Assembly: GCA_026413225.1 (NCBI GenBank) | Contig: CM048591.1 | Coordinates: forward strand, 72,876,052 to 72,940,051 | Reading direction: 5' to 3' | Origin: Otis tarda | Lineage: Eukaryota > Chordata > Aves > Otidiformes > Otididae | Length of the DNA: 64,000 nt | Shown: piece after piece, positions 1 to 12,015 of the stretch | Numbering within the stretch: position 1 is the stretch's first letter | How the letters are laid out: each line of letters opens with the position of its first letter | The notes under the pieces: model-generated | Told to the model about the DNA's origin: nothing | The model's input: the letters and a program-made list of their open reading frames with translations, nothing else | Databases searched by the model: none | Made by a program: the position numbers and the translations under genes

Positions 1-1510
1 TGGTCTTCTTTCCCAATAAGAACAGTAAGCACAAGCTCAAAAACTGTTCAACATGCTGCCCGTGCTGACCAGCTATGTCTCCTTTCTTGTAACATTTATG
101 ATACAGTGCTGATGACAAAGGAAGTTCAACAAATGTTTGGGTTTTTTTCTGTAGCTATCATAACAATTTTTGCAAAGGTTTTTATGAAGTGTAATTTAAC
201 ATCTAAATAGCTATATGGGTGGTAAGATAGCTGAGGTGAAAACAGCCTCCCCACTGGGATTGCAATTATTCAGTGCTTTGCAGCTTTATGTTTCTTGTCC
301 TTTCAGTCACACTGCGTGATAAGAAAGATTGGTTGCTCAGCTGAAACATGCCTTAGGCAGTGTCCTCTCTGATATATTTTAAAAATGACTACAATTACAC
401 TATAAAAAAGATATTTAAAACTTTGTTTTTGAATGTTTGGTCTGGTGAATCTGTATTTTATTATTACAATATAGTATATTAGAACAGCATGGAGTGCAAG
501 GGTAAGGAAGGGAGTACAGAAGAGTGAAAATAATGGACATTTCATTTCCTCGAGGACATATACTTTTAAGTTGAAGCCCAGGAATATATCCAGAGGAAAA
601 AAAAGAAAAGTATTAATTTACTTAAGCTTCAATATACAGTTGAATCAAAGTCTACGATCATTGAAGACATGAACTTGGGACCACAACAAAAGAATGGGAA
701 TTCAAGGATTTAAGTTCCATGTGAATCCCCGCAGGTCTGGGGTAGCAAAGATCACGTTCCTAGAACACCTCTCTCAGCAGCCATCAGCACTCTTTCCCTC
801 CTTGTAACAGTCCTAGTAATATTACAGATTTGGGGTGCCAGGTGGAACAGGGCACATCTACAAGGGCTTTGGTGTTGTTCATACTGAACAGTTCGGTGTT
901 AATTCTTAAACCCAGCCTGGGTGAAAAACAAGCCCTTCCCTTCATTGTACCATTGGAGGAGAGAGGTTGTGTTGGACCCAGGCAGCATCCTAAGAGTGCA
1001 CCAAACTGCAGAGCCATGTCCTACACATTATTCCAGCCATTACTAGGCTCTGTAGGGTGAAAAAGGTATTGACAGATGGACACAGCTCTTTCTTCCCCCA
1101 AAGACTTCCCCAAAATGAAGGGAAGTAAAGCACCCTTCCTTTTGAAGCTGTTCATTTTTGCAGTACTTTCTTCTCCTAATAGGCTTATCTCAAAGATGAA
1201 AATGTTCACCCCTGTACTGTTACATCAGTCAAAGTCACTGTTCTTTTTGGTGCTCAGTGAGACATGTAGGATTAATTAACACTTCACTGCAGCCCTGAAA
1301 TCCCTTAACATTGCCGCCAGCGTAGAAGTGACAGAGAAAAAGTTGCTTAAGTAATTCCATTCGACTAACTATTGAAAACAAAATGATGAATTGGTATCTC
1401 TCCTCAGCTTTCTCTTGCAGCAGAGAGCATTAATATTTAATATACTTCCCTCCTTTAACCTGCACTACCAAATTGATAGTGCATTATTTATAGGAAAATA
1501 TTAACTTCTA

Positions 1511-1571
1511 ATTGGTTTGGTTTACTTTGTATTGTTTTGGTTTGTTATATTTTATTTTGGTTTGGTTTTGC
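1511..1571. repeat. Degenerate (GGTTT)n low-complexity tract
   Basis: The stretch is built from repeated GGTTTG and TTTTGG words with interruptions. It is an imperfect simple repeat with no sign of function. Confidence 0.6.
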
Positions 1572-2105
1572 AGCAGACAATAAACTTATATCCAAAGAAC
1601 AGTAGCTTCAATATGATGAGATAAGGTTTTATCAGAAGTCTGAGGAACCTTGAGTTGTTTTTAGAAGTTGTCACATAATTTGGACACATGCTAGAGTATG
1701 TTATTTTAGTATATACTATTGAGATTCTGACTAAGGATATGCTTAACCATTTTGAATGGGTTAAGCACCTTAATGGGTGAATGAATTTGTATTAAAGTGA
1801 GAGAGACGAACAAGGCCTTCTCTATCATTTGGGGGTTTGTCAGTCCATCATAACTCTACACCCTGTGACCCACCCAAAAATAGCCGAAACGTAGTGACAT
1901 TTTCAGGAAAAGAAATAAGCCTGCTTGAGTGTGTCAGAGGTTGCTTGATTTGAAAGCAGTGACAGACAAATTCTTCTGTAGGTATTTGACCGACCCTATT
2001 TGCATCTGAATAATCACTGAAAACTTCTGAGAAATCTTCTTTAGCACTAAAACACTAACAAGATCAATGAAGTCACCCAGATAGGTATTAACCCACTGCA
2101 ACACA

Positions 2106-2159
2106 GAAAAAAAAAAAAAAGCCAACAAAACAAAACAAACAAACAAACAAACCAAACCC
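2106..2159. repeat. Poly(A)/(CAAA)n simple repeat
   Basis: A run of about 14 A is followed by CAAAA and CAAA units. It resembles the decayed A-rich tail of a retroposon, but no retroposon body is recognisable upstream, so it is called only as a simple repeat. Confidence 0.7.
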
Positions 2160-5100
2160 AAAGCCCCAAAACAAGAATAATTTTACCACTTTTGTACCTA
2201 ATCACCTCAAGAGAGATTTGTCTAATTAAATACCACATCCAAATTAGCAGCAAGAGTTACAAAATGGAGTGTAAGCAAGGACTAAAGTTCTATTCCATTT
2301 GCCTAACTTCTTAGGTGTTACTTAGTGAAAGTGGTTTACTTTTAAGAATTCTACATGTCCTAAGCACCCAGGAGCTACTCAAACACACTGAAGACATAAC
2401 TTTATGTTAATCATTTTCTCCTACATTTGTGGAGACTATATAATTATTACTATACAGTACAACTACATTATTGTAGCAATATTTTGAGGTTGTTATTATT
2501 ATTAAATGAAGTGGACTTAATGGGAAGTTTGCTCACTCCATATTGTTTCAGTTGAAACACACCTAACGTTTGAGCTTCTGATGAAGTAAGGCGGCAAGTG
2601 CCTTCTAAATGGATCGATGCCTAAACTACACAAGAACTCAAAACCTGAACTTCCTAGAGAGACCTGTGAAGCAGGCTGCCCTAAAGTGCAGGGCTGAAAG
2701 GAGCCAGTCGTGACTGCAAGGGATTGAGAAGTGTATCAATTCATCTGGGCAGCTGCAGTGACCATATCTGTGGGAATAGTCTTTGTTCTCCGGAATATAA
2801 TGGTATAGTGGTTTAGTTTTTCTCTCCCATTTTTTTTTTCCACTTGGAGGCAGGCTGAGAAGCAGAAATTTGCTTTAAACTTAAATTATATTTCAAATTC
2901 TTCAAAATTTTGGGGGTTTAGATGTAATTTTAATAAAAACCTCTGAAGTTTTCTTTATTGATAGAAAGCAAATCTTCATACGCACTTTCTTAAAATTAAA
3001 TAATAACACAAAGGAAGTTGCATGATAATAGAATACTTTTCTAAATTTCCAAATCCTGTAAAGACTCTACAAATATTTTTTTAAACCACTGTCCATGGCA
3101 TGAAAATTTACAAGAAGTAGTAAGGATCTTACTAATTAGACATGTCAGCTGAACAAACTCCATAATTTCCTAATGAGATGAGTCAAAATACCCTGTTTTT
3201 CTTATATATACAGGCAATGTATGCAGTTGAATAGTTGTAAAAAGGAAACATATTTGTAGTTTTGACAATTTGTGTTTGATTTACTAGGCAAGGTTACTTC
3301 TATCTATCTTAGGTTTGAGGTTTGGGGATTTTATTTTTGTATATCATTATAATTCTCTTTCATGAACAAGATTAGAAGTTAATTTGTTTTTCTTATGGAT
3401 GGGTTGGAGAAAAAAAAAAAGGTTAATTCTTTCCTTGGGAAGTTCTAGGATATGTCTTTATTGAAATTTTTAAGTAAATGCAGCCACCAACTGAGCAAAA
3501 GTAAGGGCACACCGAGAAAACACCATATCTTTTTTTTTTTTAATTGATGTAAACAGATAAGACAAAACAAGCAGGAACAACTAGAGAAGGAAGACTACAC
3601 AGTCCTTCTTGGAAGATTTTTCCCTCAATTTACCATATGTTCTGAAAACCCTACACAAAACTACCTCTTCACGGCCAAAACGGTTGCTTGCACCAGTACT
3701 GAGCACTGTGTGTAGAAAGAGCAGTATAAATATTTTACACTATATAACAAGTCACGTCAAAAGTATGACTGACTTTCATTTCCAACAATGGCATAGAATG
3801 AAAATAGATTTATCAGAATATCTTTAATGAGAATTTACTTTGAAAAATCCGAAGATGCTGCCATCATTTAACTGTTTTGCAGTAGTGAAAACAAAATTTG
3901 CTCTCAGCAATTTGTCTTTTCTGCCTTTTCAGATTTCACCAAAAAAAAAGTTTCATGCTGTTTAAATTTAAATAATGCAGCAGTGAAGTGGAATCATATA
4001 TCATGTTCATTTCTATTTAGAATTATTTATAACCTGAGCTTAAAATTAAATAGAAATGTTCTATATTCAATGTGTACTGATACTGGTTTTACCTTTAGCA
4101 CAAACTAATTCTTACTCCAAACAATTCTGTTTTCCACCTGATTGACCTTTTAAAATACCCATCATGATTCCTAATCAGAGGAGATTCTTTTTTTCAGATA
4201 AGTCTAAAAGTGTGCCTGTACAAATTTACTACAACTCAGGCGAGATGGCCTGTTAGTTCATTTCCCAAATGCATACTTTAGCGTTATCTTTATAACAAAA
4301 CCAAACTAATATCTTGCCAGAATACTCAAGTAATTCAACAGTTTTATCATTGAACTCTATTTGTATTCTGTTACTGAGTGTCTCTGTTGTTATGATACTA
4401 TTAAGAATGGAAATGTATATTTTACTGTGCGCGTCTGAGCAGCGTCAGTAACAGCAACAACACTAGTCACAGACTTAGAAGCTACCCCTGCGCTGTGGTC
4501 TGGTTATATGGATCCTAAAGCACACTGGATGGATTGCAGCTGGACAGATTATCTTTGACTCTTATACTACCATGTTAAGTACGTACAAAAATCACTTCAT
4601 TTCATCTTTTACCCACCAATTCACTCCAGGCTTCAAGACTTCAGTCAGCCTTTGTCAAAAGCTGGGCTGAGATCTAACATGGGACAGATTACTCCTCATG
4701 ACTTTGCTTACAGTGGCTTTTTATCCCTGAAGCATAGGATCCTGGAAACCAATAGACAGATGCAGTTGATGTATTTTAGGTATATGTCAACATGTTTGTG
4801 CACAGGAAAGGATTCTGAGTTCTCTTCTGTTCTTTCCATTCTAGCATGTTTAAAGAAGTGATAGACAGGTTCGTTTCCTGCTTTTCTCTTTTCCTCATAC
4901 CAATCTATATGTTTGCAATTTGTTTGCATCCACTGAATTTTCCTAGCAATTCAGGAGTTACTGCAAGTCTGACTCCAGAAAAACAAAGCAAAACAAAGCA
5001 AATAATTCATTCTATCTGCGGTTCCATTAATTTAGGAATAAATTGTTTTGATATACCTATAAGATGGGATAGTTTGAACATTGTGGCAGTTTTTTGAAAT

Positions 5101-6425
5101 TACATGCTTCTAGATGGCTTATTTGTTTGTTTTTCCTAATAGTTGTAAAGGTTTTAGCTAACTCACAACAGTTGATACCCATCAGGCAGGTTGACATAAG
5201 AGTCAGTTAGATCACCTCAAGAGCCAGTTAACAGTTTGATTCCTTCTTATTTTATACCAGGCTTATATACTTACTGAAATAATTTAATGCAAAAATTCTT
5301 CTTCTTTCATTTGACAGTAATAGATAGATCTAATGTAGAGGAAAAAGCATTAAGTTTGCAATAAACAACTGGATTTTCTTTTTCACCTCACCTACCAGAG
5401 ATGTAGAATAACAACAGTACTGTCAAAATAATAACTAAGACATCTCTTCCTAAGGTGTTGAGTCGTTTGAGGCTAATTTTTTAATCCCTAGATGTTGCTC
5501 CAAAGATTTCTAAGTTCAGAATAGTTTGGAAGCTTTCTGTATACCAACTTTGTCTGTTGTAAAACTTTAGCAGAAAAGTATTCCAACTTTTATTGTTTGG
5601 ATTTTTCTGACTTCTGAACTGCAAACATGTTTACCGGTACACTACTGACCTTGTTTCTTTGTATCATTTTCCTCCAATACTGCCATCAACTGTGGACTGA
5701 CAGGTGATGAGGATCATCTTCTGCTTCAGACAGCATTCATATTGCATATTGCATGTTTCAGCTGGCTCTAGTCTTTTCCAAACAACCCTGAAAACAGCCA
5801 ACAATCATCCTTACAGCCTAGAGGTGGCTGTTAGACAAGTCATCACCATCTAAAATAAAGTACCTACTAGGGTTGCTTAAGTTATATGAGTGATGAATAT
5901 TGACTCAGAATAAATGTTTCCTCACCCAGTTAAAAGACCCATTGAAGAGATTTATTACTAATCTAGATAACAGGTCTTTTTTTTTCTGTTGTTGTAGAGC
6001 TCATAGCACTTCACAAATCCTTCTTCTCATATTAAGAAAACTGCTCTTATCTTCTATTATTTGTTCTCTCTTACTGAGTGAATAAACCGCCTTTTCATGT
6101 TAATAGGGATTTGAATTACCACTGTTTACAGTATGCTTTGGTTTCTCTCAAGACATTTCAATATCATTGTCCTGGTGTCAGCAGGGATGGAGTTAATTTT
6201 CTTCTTAGTAGCCGGTGTGTTTTGGATTTCGTGTGTGAAGAATGTTGATAAAAACATTCTGATGATACGAGTTGTTGTTAATGAGACCAAGGACACTGTC
6301 TGGCTTTCCAAGTCTCGTTAAGGTCTCTTTAACGCGCAGATGCGGGAAGCTGGGCGAAAGACAGACAGAATAATTGATCCAAACTGGCCAAAGAGAGTAT
6401 TCCATGCCATAAACGTCATGCTCAG

Positions 6426-6432
6426 TATATAA
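6426..6432 (+). promoter_or_regulatory. LTR TATA box
   Basis: TATATAA lies in the middle of the solo LTR just after GCTCAG, where the U3 promoter of this family is expected. A GC-rich and pyrimidine-rich R/U5-like region follows. Whether it still drives transcription of neighbouring DNA cannot be seen. Confidence 0.6.
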
Positions 6433-6742
6433 GTGGGGGTTGCCCATGGGAGGGGGCATCCTATCTTTTTCTGTTCGGGCATTCTTGTCGGGTATCCGTT
6501 CGGGCACCCTTGGCATTCTTTTTTTTTCTCTCTTGCTTGCTGGCATAGTTCCCTCTACCTTGCTAGCTTGCCCTCCCGGACTTTGCTTGCTGCTCGGTGT
6601 TGTTCCTGTGATTGCTGCTCGGGACGGGCTGCGTCGGTCATTCGGACATAGGGTGGTGAGAAATTGTACATTGTTCATTTTGTATATTTTGTATATATTA
6701 ATATCCTTATATCCTGTTAGCTTTGTAGTTTTTAGTATTTTT

Positions 6743-6748
6743 AGTAAA
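6743..6748 (+). terminator. LTR polyadenylation hexamer (AGTAAA variant)
   Basis: AGTAAA precedes CTGTTTTTATCTCAACCC, the position where related LTRs carry the poly(A) signal. AGTAAA is a known, weaker variant of AATAAA. Confidence 0.45.
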
Positions 6749-8482
6749 CTGTTTTTATCTCAACCCACGAGTTTTTCTTTCTTCCCAATTTCTCTCCCCT
6801 GTCCCACTGGGTAGGGGGAGGGTGAATAAGAAACTGTGTGGTGATCCGGGCTAAACCACCACAATCATTTAAGATATATTTATTTTTCTAAATAAAGAAA
6901 AATGTATTCTCCTATCAAGCAACAGACCTATATTCCTTTACCTTTCTTTAACTTTATATTTAAATCAAAAGCAATCTAAAATAAATTTGAATCTAACAAA
7001 ATTAAGAAATGAAATGATGTGTTATTAGAAATGGGAGGACAATAATGTGCAAAACCATTGCACATGGTATTAGGGAAAAAATTTTTCTTCAGGTCAAAAA
7101 AAAAAAATTGGAGGTGGGTGGGGAAGAGTGAGGAAAAGAGAAAAGTGAAATATGTAATTTGGTCAGTTCAAAAAACTTACATTATGTATTGGGTGTAATC
7201 TATTCTTTTAGCTTTGTCTTGAATTTTAAAAATACAATTATGGTGAACTTAGCTTAAAACTGGCAAAAGCAATACTGATTTCACATTTTCTAAATTAAAT
7301 GTTTTTCTCCTATCTTTATTTAGTAGAGCAAGACACTAAATTTGACCTGTGCTCATGCATTCCTTTAGACACTTGACATTATATCTATTTTATCAATCAA
7401 AGCTTATCCATCTCATGGTATACTGTCCTTTACTCTTAGAAAAATATTTTTCACTCATTCTATTTATTGTACCAGTATAGAAAGATTTGAAGTATAGAAT
7501 GCTGGTTTTTTCGACAGAAAAATCTTGCCTGAAGCTGAACAAACAATTGACTGCAAAGTTAATAATTAACAAAGACATATATTTATGCTAAATTGTTGAT
7601 ATCTCTTTTAAATGGCAGAACAGTCATAACTTGTCATAACAAAAGTTAATATAAATGTAAATTTTGGTAGATAGAACTCTCATTTGAAAAGTGATTGCTT
7701 GATGCGGCACAGAACTTTGAAATTTGCTCAGCTCATGACATCAGCCAAATAGTGACTGCTATTTCTGAAAAGATACTGTAAATATATCAGTCAAAGATGG
7801 AATTTATGTGAGTTTGGAGATTGAGAAGACAGAACAATCACTTGAATCTGTGAGCAAGATGCATTAAAAATTCAAATTCCAGCAATATATCAGAGATCTG
7901 GTGATGAAAATGTGCTACTATCCCAGGAACACACCTGTTGTCTTATAAGTCTATAATGAAAAATAGAAGTGGTCACACAACTATGGCATCAGCATTCTAT
8001 AGCCCTTCTTCCTCTAAGCACATCTCTTCCCCTGAGCTCTCTCTCTCCAGGACATAGGTTTCATGGCTCATGTGTCAAGGGTACTCAATCACTTAGGTAA
8101 GCAGGTGCAAATCCATTAACCACACAGGCCTTATTTTCCCGGAAAAAAAAAACTATGTTATTTTTAGAGAAGCCATCAACCGCACACAGAATTGGGTTTT
8201 TTTTTAAGCAATGTCTATATTGCACTTGCAGCATTTGCAAGTTGTTGTCTATCTGAGCATTTGTGAGCATATTCAAGTATTTGAAGAACTTTAAAAAGTT
8301 CCAGGTGGCTCTCTCATATGGGGTTCTACCAACTTTTCCGGATAGCTAACAAAACCACTTCTGCAAGCAGTAAATGTCTTAATCAAGATATTTCTTCCTG
8401 ATTACTTCTTCTGAAATTCATGGCTGAAAAATATGTTTGGATGATAGCCACCCATTTTCTAAATGGACTTCCCTTTCAATAG

Positions 8483-8737
8483 AGGACTGTGGAGTTTAAA
8501 TGGCTTACTGTGTCCTTACTCCCTTGGACTGTCCACCCATATCGGAAGCTAAAAGCTATGTCCAGTAATCGCTTGGGACCAAGCAAGCTGCTGAAAAGAC
8601 TCACCATTCATTCTCTGATACCTACAGACTGCATTTGCAAAAAACCAAGAACACCTAGAGTACACATTCAGTACATACTATCCAACGCAGAAAGAGATCT
8701 TCAGTCCTTACAGTCTCTACACAGATCCTCTAAGGAG
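8483..8737 (+). other. Candidate internal exon (85 codons, phase 0)
   Basis: Seen in the sequence: a pyrimidine-rich acceptor (CTTCCCTTTCAATAG) ends at 8482, followed by exactly 255 nt with no stop in the first frame. This runs to a near-consensus donor, GAG|GTAAGC, at 8738. The exon would therefore be symmetric (a multiple of three). The encoded peptide is basic, with several Lys/Arg clusters and no recognised domain. Translation outside the exon hits a stop within a few codons on either side. Inference: this could be a real coding exon, a lncRNA exon or a chance combination. Within 64 kb such a coincidence is possible. Confidence 0.2.
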
Positions 8738-9753
8738 GTAAGCTGACAACAGAGGAATTAATGATACCTTTCACACCGCATGGGTTTGTACTTCTTTAGG
8801 CAATCCATGTCTATCCTGGTAAGTACTTTAGAAATCTCTTGAAAGTGCTCCTGACTTCATGCTGTGGAAAGCCCTTCCAGAGCGGGAAGCTTAATGAGTC
8901 AATACTGATTTCAGATTAATGCACTGTGCATAACTGCTGCACTTTCAGTTGTAAAGACCATCAACAATCACTATTGAAATCAAAAGACTAACAAAAAAAG
9001 ATTCAAACAAAGATACTATGTAGGGGTGAAAAATAACAACAAAGAAAAAAGAATACATCAGATATGGCAACATGAAAGTATCTGTTGATTACAGAAGTAA
9101 AAAAAAAAGCTGTTTTTAAGGAGTACTAACCTTACAGAATTTATCTTTATAATGGACATATTTTTTCACAAAAATAATATAAAGAAGAAGAGTTATTTCT
9201 GGCATTGATTCAAACCTTCTATATGAATATGTACACATACTCAAAAATTAGTATTTTCTCCACTCCTCTCCCGAGCTGAGCCCTTACTTCGGCCCTGACC
9301 CTTACTTCTCTTTTCATCCCCACTTTAAGATGGCTTTAACACATCCGGTACAAAAAGTCCATTTTTTCCTTTTGTTATATCGACCTCTCAACCATCACAG
9401 TCATGTAAGTGTTAGGGAAAAGGAAAGTAAGATCTTTAAACTTCCAGTGAACCACGATACTGATTTGGGAAAATATGGTCTTCCTTCAACCATTTTATAA
9501 GATGATGCAGGTTGATTTGACAAAATTTTCAGCATCTTCCTCTTTGCTATGTTTTAAGAACAGTGCTTAGGGGATTTCTGCATTCTTAAGACCTTGGGCT
9601 TGCATCATCAAACCTGTCGGTTGTAGGTACCATCCAATTAATCCTAACTGGAGGAAGCTATTTACCGACCATTTACAAGCAAAAAGAGTTTGGTACTTTG
9701 TATGTCTCTTCCTTTCAGAAGTAGTGGGTGGTCATCACACAGCCTGGTCTCAC

Positions 9754-9974
9754 CTTGATGAGGCTGTTCCAGATGCAATCTGACCTACTGCTTTGCATTT
9801 CTCTACTTGACCACTCTCCTGTTTGGGCCTGCTCCTGTCTGTGGAGAGTAACTTGTATCTGTTGCCAAGTTGTGTAAGGACTTGGGGGAATCTCAAGAGG
9901 TACTATGGGACCAGTGGCACTGTCTGTATCGTCACAGTCAATTGGATCAGTATTCACCCATGCAGAAATCAGAT
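9754..9974 (-). other. Candidate exon-like open frame on the minus strand
   Basis: On the minus strand an open frame of about 74 codons ends at a strong donor, CATCAAG|GTGAGA (GT at 9753-9752). Its composition looks protein-like rather than low-complexity, including an SPYTTWQQIQVTLHRQEQ segment. A possible acceptor AG ends at 9975, but its pyrimidine tract is poor. No homologue is recognised. A fragment of an old retroelement or gene is conceivable, and chance remains likely. Confidence 0.15.
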
Positions 9975-11790
9975 CTAGGTTTTAATCTCCAGCTCTAGAT
10001 GAGTCTTTCCATACAGACAAGAAATTACATTTATGGTCAGATAATATTTTGATCTAAAACCCTTTAAAGACTTCCGATTTACCACAAAAGAAACATCTTT
10101 CTTTGAGAAACATCTTTCTCAACCATTTCTAGAAAAGGAGCTGACCAGTCAAATATTTTTTTCGTGAGCATTATTTTAGGGACTGAGTTTTTTCACAGAA
10201 TAATTGCAGACAGAAAATAATGAAAAGGGAATAATGAATACTATGTTTCCAGGATGAATTCATTAACCTTTATAATACATACAAGATTTAATTGTCCAAG
10301 TGCCATATTAGTGATCTGAGTAGCTTTTAATTCCCAACCGTGAAAACTTTTCTTATCGGGAATAGATAAAGCTGAGATGACCAATTTAAACTTGGCTAAG
10401 CACCATGCGGCATTTGGAACCAGGCATCTAAACAAGTGGCTCTATTTTAAAATGTGCTGAGCATTTGTAATTATTATTGACAGACATGGGGACTGCAATA
10501 CTCAGCAGCCCTTGCAGTCAAATCCCTTATTTAGGTACCTAGAAGTAGACATAAGAGGTAATGTTCTCTGCACTTTCTTTTATTAAGTTCTCCCACATGA
10601 TGCTGTATACACAGGAAAAAAAAAAAGGAAATATTTTACAGGTTGCAGTCGTGCAAGACTTCACTTAATCTATACTACATGAGAGTAACCATTCACCAAC
10701 ACTAAGTTTGGCAATTGATTTTAGTTTAAGTATTTTAACCAAAACTCACTCTTACCAAATTTTTTAGAGATTATGACATTGATGAGAGAAGAGGTACACT
10801 GAAATCTGGGTCTGTGTTTTTCAATAATGAATAGCAGCATAGAGGAAAAAAAAATAGATTAAAAATTATAACTTTTTTTTCCACATTTGAGACATAAGCC
10901 AGGTTTTTACTAAAGCATCTGTCTTCTTTACTCCAATATGTAATGTTTGGTGCTTCTTGTCTAGAATGGAATTATGCTGTGATTTTTGGTAAAACATTAC
11001 TGTCAATTTCACCTTACCGTGCTGACAGAATTAGGAGTCTCTTAACATTCTGATTTATTTTAAATCAAATGCTGTGCACATTGTTTTGGACATGAAAAGT
11101 TTGATGGCTTCTGTTCAATGGAAGCAATGTTTTCAAAGGGAAGCTTGTTATCCTAGAGAGGGACCATTGCTCTGGTTAATGCTCTCACCTTATGTTCTTG
11201 TCTTTACAAGAGCTTTGTCTCAGCAACATATAGAAAAGGTAACACCAAAGCAGAAATGCTTTGTTTGCAACATGAAGAAAAATTTTAGGTTAGTAATTGC
11301 TCTTAGATAAACTGATTGTGTTGTAAGAAGGGCTATTTGCTAGTTTTCAGAACTATTTTCTGAAGCATCCAAGGCCAGGCAGCTGAGTAATTACATAAAA
11401 ACTGGTTGCTCGTCAACAATGTCTTTCACTTCCATCCAATCATTTCAGTTCATATCAACTAAAATGCTTGCTTTCACATTTGTAGAAGTTACTTACTACA
11501 GAGCCATTAGAAATTGGATAGTCAGGAGGAAAGATATCTAAGGTTGTTGATAGTAAAACTAAAGTAAATCAAAGATTGCTTTCTGTGATTACTCAGCAAC
11601 AGCTAATTCCAGTGGCCAAAGTTCTTGTTACAGCAAAAATAAAGAAATTGAATTATACAACAATCAGTTTAAATATTGACCCAGTATAACCTGGAGGACC
11701 AATGCTCGGTTTGTAAATGTACCCGATACCATAAAATAAGCCAAGAAAATGTTGCCTGGAGGATGAGGTCCTGAGTGTCCTTCCCCACAG

Positions 11791-12015
11791 TTTGCAGTGT
11801 CAGTTCAGTTTAACAATATGTATGATTGCCTTTCAAAGGATGGGATTAGGGTGCTGCTGTTTACAGCTCCACTCAGGCAACAGCTTGCCCTGTACATTCC
11901 AGGTCATGTTGGAGAGTATCACTTTGGAGCATCACTTCTGCACCCCAGCCACAAAAGCGTGATGTTTAGATGTTATGTAAATGTTTTGGTTTTTTTTTTC
12001 TCTTTTCTATCATGA
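11791..12015 (+). other. Candidate terminal-exon-like open frame
   Basis: A textbook acceptor (TGTCCTTCCCCACAG) ends at 11790. The first frame after it stays open for about 74 codons, until a stop inside a T/C-rich run. The frame is phase 0 and so compatible with the candidate exon at 8483-8737, but no AATAAA is seen soon after the stop. No domain is recognised. Weak evidence only. Confidence 0.12.

Larger units (their letters stand above)
1..6167. other. Unique AT-rich noncoding DNA
   Basis: No gene is recognised here. The open frames are short (85 codons or fewer), overlap on both strands and have no recognisable domains. Visible low-complexity pieces are a GGTTT-rich stretch near 1511-1571, an A-rich/(CAAA)n stretch at 2106-2159 and A or T runs near 3409-3420 and 3530-3541. 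I see no CR1 tail, tRNA-like B box or promoter-like GC island. This could be intron or intergenic DNA. Confidence 0.7.
6168..6863 (+). mobile_element. Solo LTR of an avian endogenous retrovirus
   Basis: This 696-bp element begins TGTCCTGGTGTCAGC and ends ACCACCACA, giving TG...CA termini. It is flanked by the 5-bp duplication ATCAT. Its sequence resembles an LTR family dispersed through many bird genomes, with an AGTTAATTTTCTTC motif near the 5' end, CAAACTGGCCAAAG upstream of the TATA box, and CTGTTTTTATCTCAACCC near the 3' end. No internal retroviral region or second LTR is present, so it is a solo LTR left by LTR-LTR recombination. The 5-bp duplication and overall look suggest a class III (ERVL-like) family, but the exact family name is not certain. 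Open frames inside it on either strand (for example 157 codons on the minus strand, 6205-6678) are incidental. Confidence 0.9.
6163..6868 (+). repeat. 5-bp target-site duplication flanking the solo LTR
   Basis: The pentamer ATCAT occupies 6163-6167 immediately before the TG of the LTR and recurs at 6864-6868 immediately after its terminal CA. A perfect 5-bp direct repeat at the exact ends of a TG...CA element is the signature of retroviral integrase. It shows that both boundaries are intact. The interval given covers both copies and the element between them. Confidence 0.9.

Noticed and set aside
6205..6678. 157-codon minus-strand open frame
   Set aside because: It lies antisense inside the solo LTR and its sequence follows LTR nucleotide motifs, not a protein.
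6440..6814. 124-codon plus-strand frame with hydrophobic segments
   Set aside because: It lies within the same LTR (R/U5-like, T-rich DNA). Hydrophobicity comes from T-rich codons.
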